Below, one piece after another: positions 21,925-25,000 of a DNA stretch of 25,000 bases; the stretch's first letter is position 1; every line of letters starts with the position of its first letter. Under the pieces are notes generated by a model. It did no database searches, was not told the origin of the DNA, and saw only the letters and a list, made by a program, of their open reading frames with translations. The translations under genes and the position numbers were made by a program. Source of the DNA: Dictyostelium firmibasis (taxonomy: Eukaryota > Evosea > Eumycetozoa > Dictyosteliales > Dictyosteliaceae); NCBI GenBank assembly GCA_036169595.1, contig CM069769.1, forward strand, positions 167,501 to 192,500. The letters are read 5' to 3'.

Positions 21925-23832
21925 TTATTTTATTTTTTTATTTTTATACCCAGTATGATTATTATAAGATAATACATGTTCTTTGCACATTTTAAGTGAT
22001 AATGCAGTTGCAGGATCAGAGTTATAAAAAAATTCGGTTTTTGAATGAGTTTTAAAATGTGTGAGTGGTAATGAGTTATCTAAAAACTGGAAAAATCTGT
22101 TTGAAAAGTATTTAACAATTTTTACACTTGAAGGTAATTTAAATTTCAAGTTTTTCCAATTATTAATCTTTAAATTAATTTCATCCTCTGTTAATTCAAT
22201 TTGATCTTGATAATCGTATATTTTATGCTGAATAATTGATATTTTATTTAATGATGTATGTGATTTTGTAATTACTTCAGGTACTAAAATATCTAAAAAT
22301 GATTGACGCGATGAAAGTTTTAATGTCTTTAATCCAATAGGTAATGATCCTTTTATCAAACAAGGTTGATTCTTTTTAAAAACTGACTTGATAGTTAAAT
22401 ATTGCATACCATTATTAATTTTTGGTACTACAGTGTCATCACCATGAAATGAAAGATATTCTAATGAATTTGGTAAACAACCTGGTTTAATGGTTTTAAT
22501 GTATCCATCACATAATGTTAAAGATTTTAATGTTGATGGTAATACATTTTCTTCAATTTCATTAAAATAACTACCCAAATCTAATTCTATTAATCTTGAA
22601 GGTAAAACACCAACTTTAATTGTTTCATTTGAATATGTGAAAGATGTGTTACCTAATTTTAAAATTGTAATTGATTCTGGGAAAAACTTTGGTTCAAGTA
22701 TACTATTAGTATCATAGTATAAATTTGATATAGTTATTGGTAATGATTGAATACAATTTAAATCTTCCTTTTTTATAATATCCCAATTGTTCATTCTTTT
22801 AAAATTTAAAGTTTTTAAAGATTTAGGGAATTGATTTGAATTTAATAAACCATCAATCGGATTACTAGAGGTTGTATAATCTATAAATTCAACACCTTCA
22901 GGAATTATACCAATATCAATCTTTGATTCAAAACTTGAAAAATATAATTTTTTATATACTTGATGTTCATTCTTTTTAAAAAAATCATTATTTAAAATTG
23001 GTAAATTAAAATCAATATATTTTAAATCAATTTGACAATTTACTTCATCATGACAACTGAAATCTAAATGAATAACAGATGGTGGTATTGATAAAGGTTT
23101 AATATATCTTTTATAGGGTTGACCTTGATAATAATAACCTCTATAATAATAATTACTATTGATTTGTAATTTTCTTATTGAACATGGTAGTTGATTCTCT
23201 AAATATTCATTGATTGTTTCACTATCTTCATTATTGTTATTTGTGGTTGATAATGATAATTCTACATGATCTAAAAAGTCTTTGAATCTATATTGATTTA
23301 ATTCTTTTATTGATGTAAATTTCTTTTTAAATCTATTGTTTTTAAAAACTGATAAAAAATAAATAACTTTTTCTTTTATAATACTATTTCTCCATATACT
23401 ATTTAAAAAAATTTCACCACTTTCATTATTGAATTTTGAATTTAAATTGAAATTTTCATTTTTTATTAATAATTTTTTATTATTTCTAATAATGTCTAAA
23501 GAAATCAATAAATTTTTGGTAAATTTATCAATAGCCTCTTTGGTTGAACAAGTCTCTAATTCATTAATTTTTTTTTTCATAAAATTATCGTGACGACTAT
23601 ACACAAATTCGGAATTATCTTTTAAGGATTTAATTTGTTCCAATTCTTTTATTAGGTAAGAATTCACAAGTTTCTCTTCTTCATTGAAATTTATTTGAAA
23701 TTTACAATATAAATAAAGTGATTTTAATGATATATGTAAACCATTTTCTGATAATTTTTTTATATGTTCTAAAATCCAATCATTATTTGAATTTCCTTTT
23801 AAAAATAACCAATTTAATAAATTTTTTTCCAT
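21925..23832 (-). CDS. FNIP-repeat-containing protein with F-box-like segment
   Basis: Single-exon 635-residue protein on the minus strand, start ATG 23832. The N-terminal 130 residues are charged and helical. FLNSIWRNSIIKEKVIYFL (about 142-160) is the F-box-like sequence that commonly precedes FNIP repeats in Dictyostelium proteins. From about residue 215 to 505 there are spaced FNIP-type repeats, recognisable by LPxSLxxLxL or FPxSLxxLxF units: FPKSLKTLNF (336-345), FPESITILKL (384-393), LPSRLIELDL (410-419), LPSTLKSLTL (431-440), LPNSLEYLSF (453-462) and LPIGLKTLKL (497-506). The repeats form leucine-rich-repeat-like solenoids used for protein binding. The specific partner is unknown. FNIP proteins are a very large dictyostelid family, and this copy is degenerate in spacing but has an intact frame. 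Confidence 0.88.
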   Translation of the reverse strand: MEKNLLNWLFLKGNSNNDWILEHIKKLSENGLHISLKSLYLYCKFQINFNEEEKLVNSYLIKELEQIKSLKDNSEFVYSRHDNFMKKKINELETCSTKEAIDKFTKNLLISLDIIRNNKKLLIKNENFNLNSKFNNESGEIFLNSIWRNSIIKEKVIYFLSVFKNNRFKKKFTSIKELNQYRFKDFLDHVELSLSTTNNNNEDSETINEYLENQLPCSIRKLQINSNYYYRGYYYQGQPYKRYIKPLSIPPSVIHLDFSCHDEVNCQIDLKYIDFNLPILNNDFFKKNEHQVYKKLYFSSFESKIDIGIIPEGVEFIDYTTSSNPIDGLLNSNQFPKSLKTLNFKRMNNWDIIKKEDLNCIQSLPITISNLYYDTNSILEPKFFPESITILKLGNTSFTYSNETIKVGVLPSRLIELDLGSYFNEIEENVLPSTLKSLTLCDGYIKTIKPGCLPNSLEYLSFHGDDTVVPKINNGMQYLTIKSVFKKNQPCLIKGSLPIGLKTLKLSSRQSFLDILVPEVITKSHTSLNKISIIQHKIYDYQDQIELTEDEINLKINNWKNLKFKLPSSVKIVKYFSNRFFQFLDNSLPLTHFKTHSKTEFFYNSDPATALSLKMCKEHVLSYNNHTGYKNKKIK

Positions 23833-24644
23833 CCTTTTATAAGAAAAAAAAAAAAAAAAAAAAAAATTTTAAATTTTTTTTTTTAAGTAATAAATGAAGA
23901 TTTTTTTTTTTTTTATTATTTTATTATAATTTTTTTATTTTTCTTCGTTTTGTAATAAAAATAATTATCTATAAATAATTGTATGTGACCGATTTTTTTT
24001 TTTTTTTTTTTTTATTTTTTTTTTGTTTTTTTTTTTTTTTTCTAAAAAATAAGAAATTTGTTTATTTTTTTTTTTTTCATTTTATTTTTTCATTCTGGTA
24101 TAGTAACCAGTGGTAATAATCAAATATTTAAAAAACTCTTCAACCAGATAATCTTTTTTTTTTAAAAAAGTTTTTTTTTTTAATTTTTTTGTTTTAATTT
24201 TTTTGTTTTTTTTTATAAAAATTTTTTTTTTTGTTTTTTTTTTCACTGGTACTATTCCAAGCTTTTTATGTTTTATGATATTCTTTTAGTTTTGTTGAAC
24301 TTTAAAAACAAAGAGCTCAACGGAGAGGAAATTTTTAGAGTTGATATTATAAATTTAAATAGTAGAAATAATTATATCATAATTTTTTCTTTGATGAAGA
24401 ATATGATAAAAAAAAAAAAAAAAAATATTCATAGTTTAAATAAACACTTAATAACATATGTAAAGAAAAAAAAATTAACCAGGATTAAAACACTTTTAGT
24501 CAACAAAAAACCTAATATTTTTAGGTAAAAATAATTATTTTCAGAAATTTTTATTTCTACTTATTTGTAAATTAAAAAAAAAAAAAAAACCAAAAAAAAA
24601 AAAAAAGATTTTATCTTTTGATATTAAAAAAATGTAAAAACAAA

Positions 24645-24681
<37 letters not shown>

Positions 24682-24845
24682 TAAATCGGATTCCAATAAT
24701 TTTTACATAATCAAAATTTTATTATTTTACTATTGATGGTAAACTATATCCATTTACAAATAAAGTGGTGGACTCTAATTTTTTTATGTCACCATTTTTT
24801 TAGGATAATTGGCAACAATAAACTTCCTTTTTTAAATTTATTTTC

Positions 24846-24892
<47 letters not shown>

Positions 24893-25000
24893 GACAAATT
24901 TAAAAATTAAAAAAAAAAATAATTTAAATTAGTCATTATAAAGAAAAAAAAAAAAATATAAAAAAAATTTTCTTTTGTGATTTTCACTTTTATTATTTAT
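23833..25000. other. Gene-poor AT-rich tail of the window
   Basis: Almost entirely A/T runs, including 40 T at 24848-24887. Mixed patches occur at 24090-24150, 24240-24350, 24470-24535 and 24690-24830. An 86-codon frame at 24268-24528 and a 52-codon frame at 24736-24894 exist but lean on homopolymer codons. Neither has a convincing start context or domain. An imperfect inverted repeat links 24097-24112 and 24244-24258. Confidence 0.5.

Noticed and set aside
24268-24528. 86-codon frame, possible gene
   Set aside because: The first part looks partly coding-like (NKELNGEEIFRVDIINL), but the rest depends on A runs. There is no domain, and a real gene cannot be supported.
24736-24894. 52-codon frame starting MVNYIHLQIKWWT
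   Set aside because: About a quarter of it is poly-Phe from a 40-T run, and no homology is recognised. The opposite strand has equally short open stretches.

Overview
The window looks like nuclear DNA of a dictyostelid social amoeba, most likely Dictyostelium discoideum or a very close relative. Base composition is extremely AT-rich. Spacers are packed with long A or T runs (56 A at 894-949, 46 A at 12016-12061, 40 T at 24848-24887). Introns are short and AT-only, with GTAAGT or GTATGT donors. Proteins carry Gln and Asn runs. The gene content includes dictyostelid hallmarks: a CudA-type transcription factor, a FNIP-repeat protein, a CBM49-type small secreted protein, and an actin identical in sequence to the usual Dictyostelium conventional actin except at residue 2 (as remembered).

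Layout, left to right: the 3' end of a Gln-rich protein gene (1-705, +). Two tandem fatty-acid elongase genes (1164-2230 and 2623-3669, +). A four-membrane-span protein of unknown function (4101-5227, -). A 2.1 kb spacer with two long perfect inverted repeats that interlock. An F-box-like protein (7350-9032, +), tail to tail with a CudA-family regulator (9120-10592, -). A 1.6 kb divergent promoter region with G/T-rich boxes in a potential hairpin. Two more four-span proteins of the same family (12174-13225 and 14106-14880, +). An actin (15159-16289, -), an ethanolamine-phosphate cytidylyltransferase (16786-17991, -) and a secreted acid-ceramidase-like Ntn-hydrolase (18231-19723, -). A CBM49-like secreted protein (21347-21763, +), a FNIP-repeat protein (21925-23832, -), and a gene-poor AT-only tail.

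Most genes are unrelated housekeeping or developmental neighbours. There is a loose lipid theme (two elongases, the committed enzyme of CDP-ethanolamine synthesis, a ceramidase-like hydrolase), but nothing shows co-regulation. Gene models with introns (elongases, four-span genes, cytidylyltransferase, hydrolase) were built by hand from splice signals, reading-frame continuity and paralogue alignment. All are in frame end to end.

No tRNA, rRNA, CRISPR array or recognisable transposon was found. The most unusual items are the interlocked inverted repeats at 5968-6166, the four-span family with two cysteines in each outer loop, and the hairpin/G-box element at 11445-11544.
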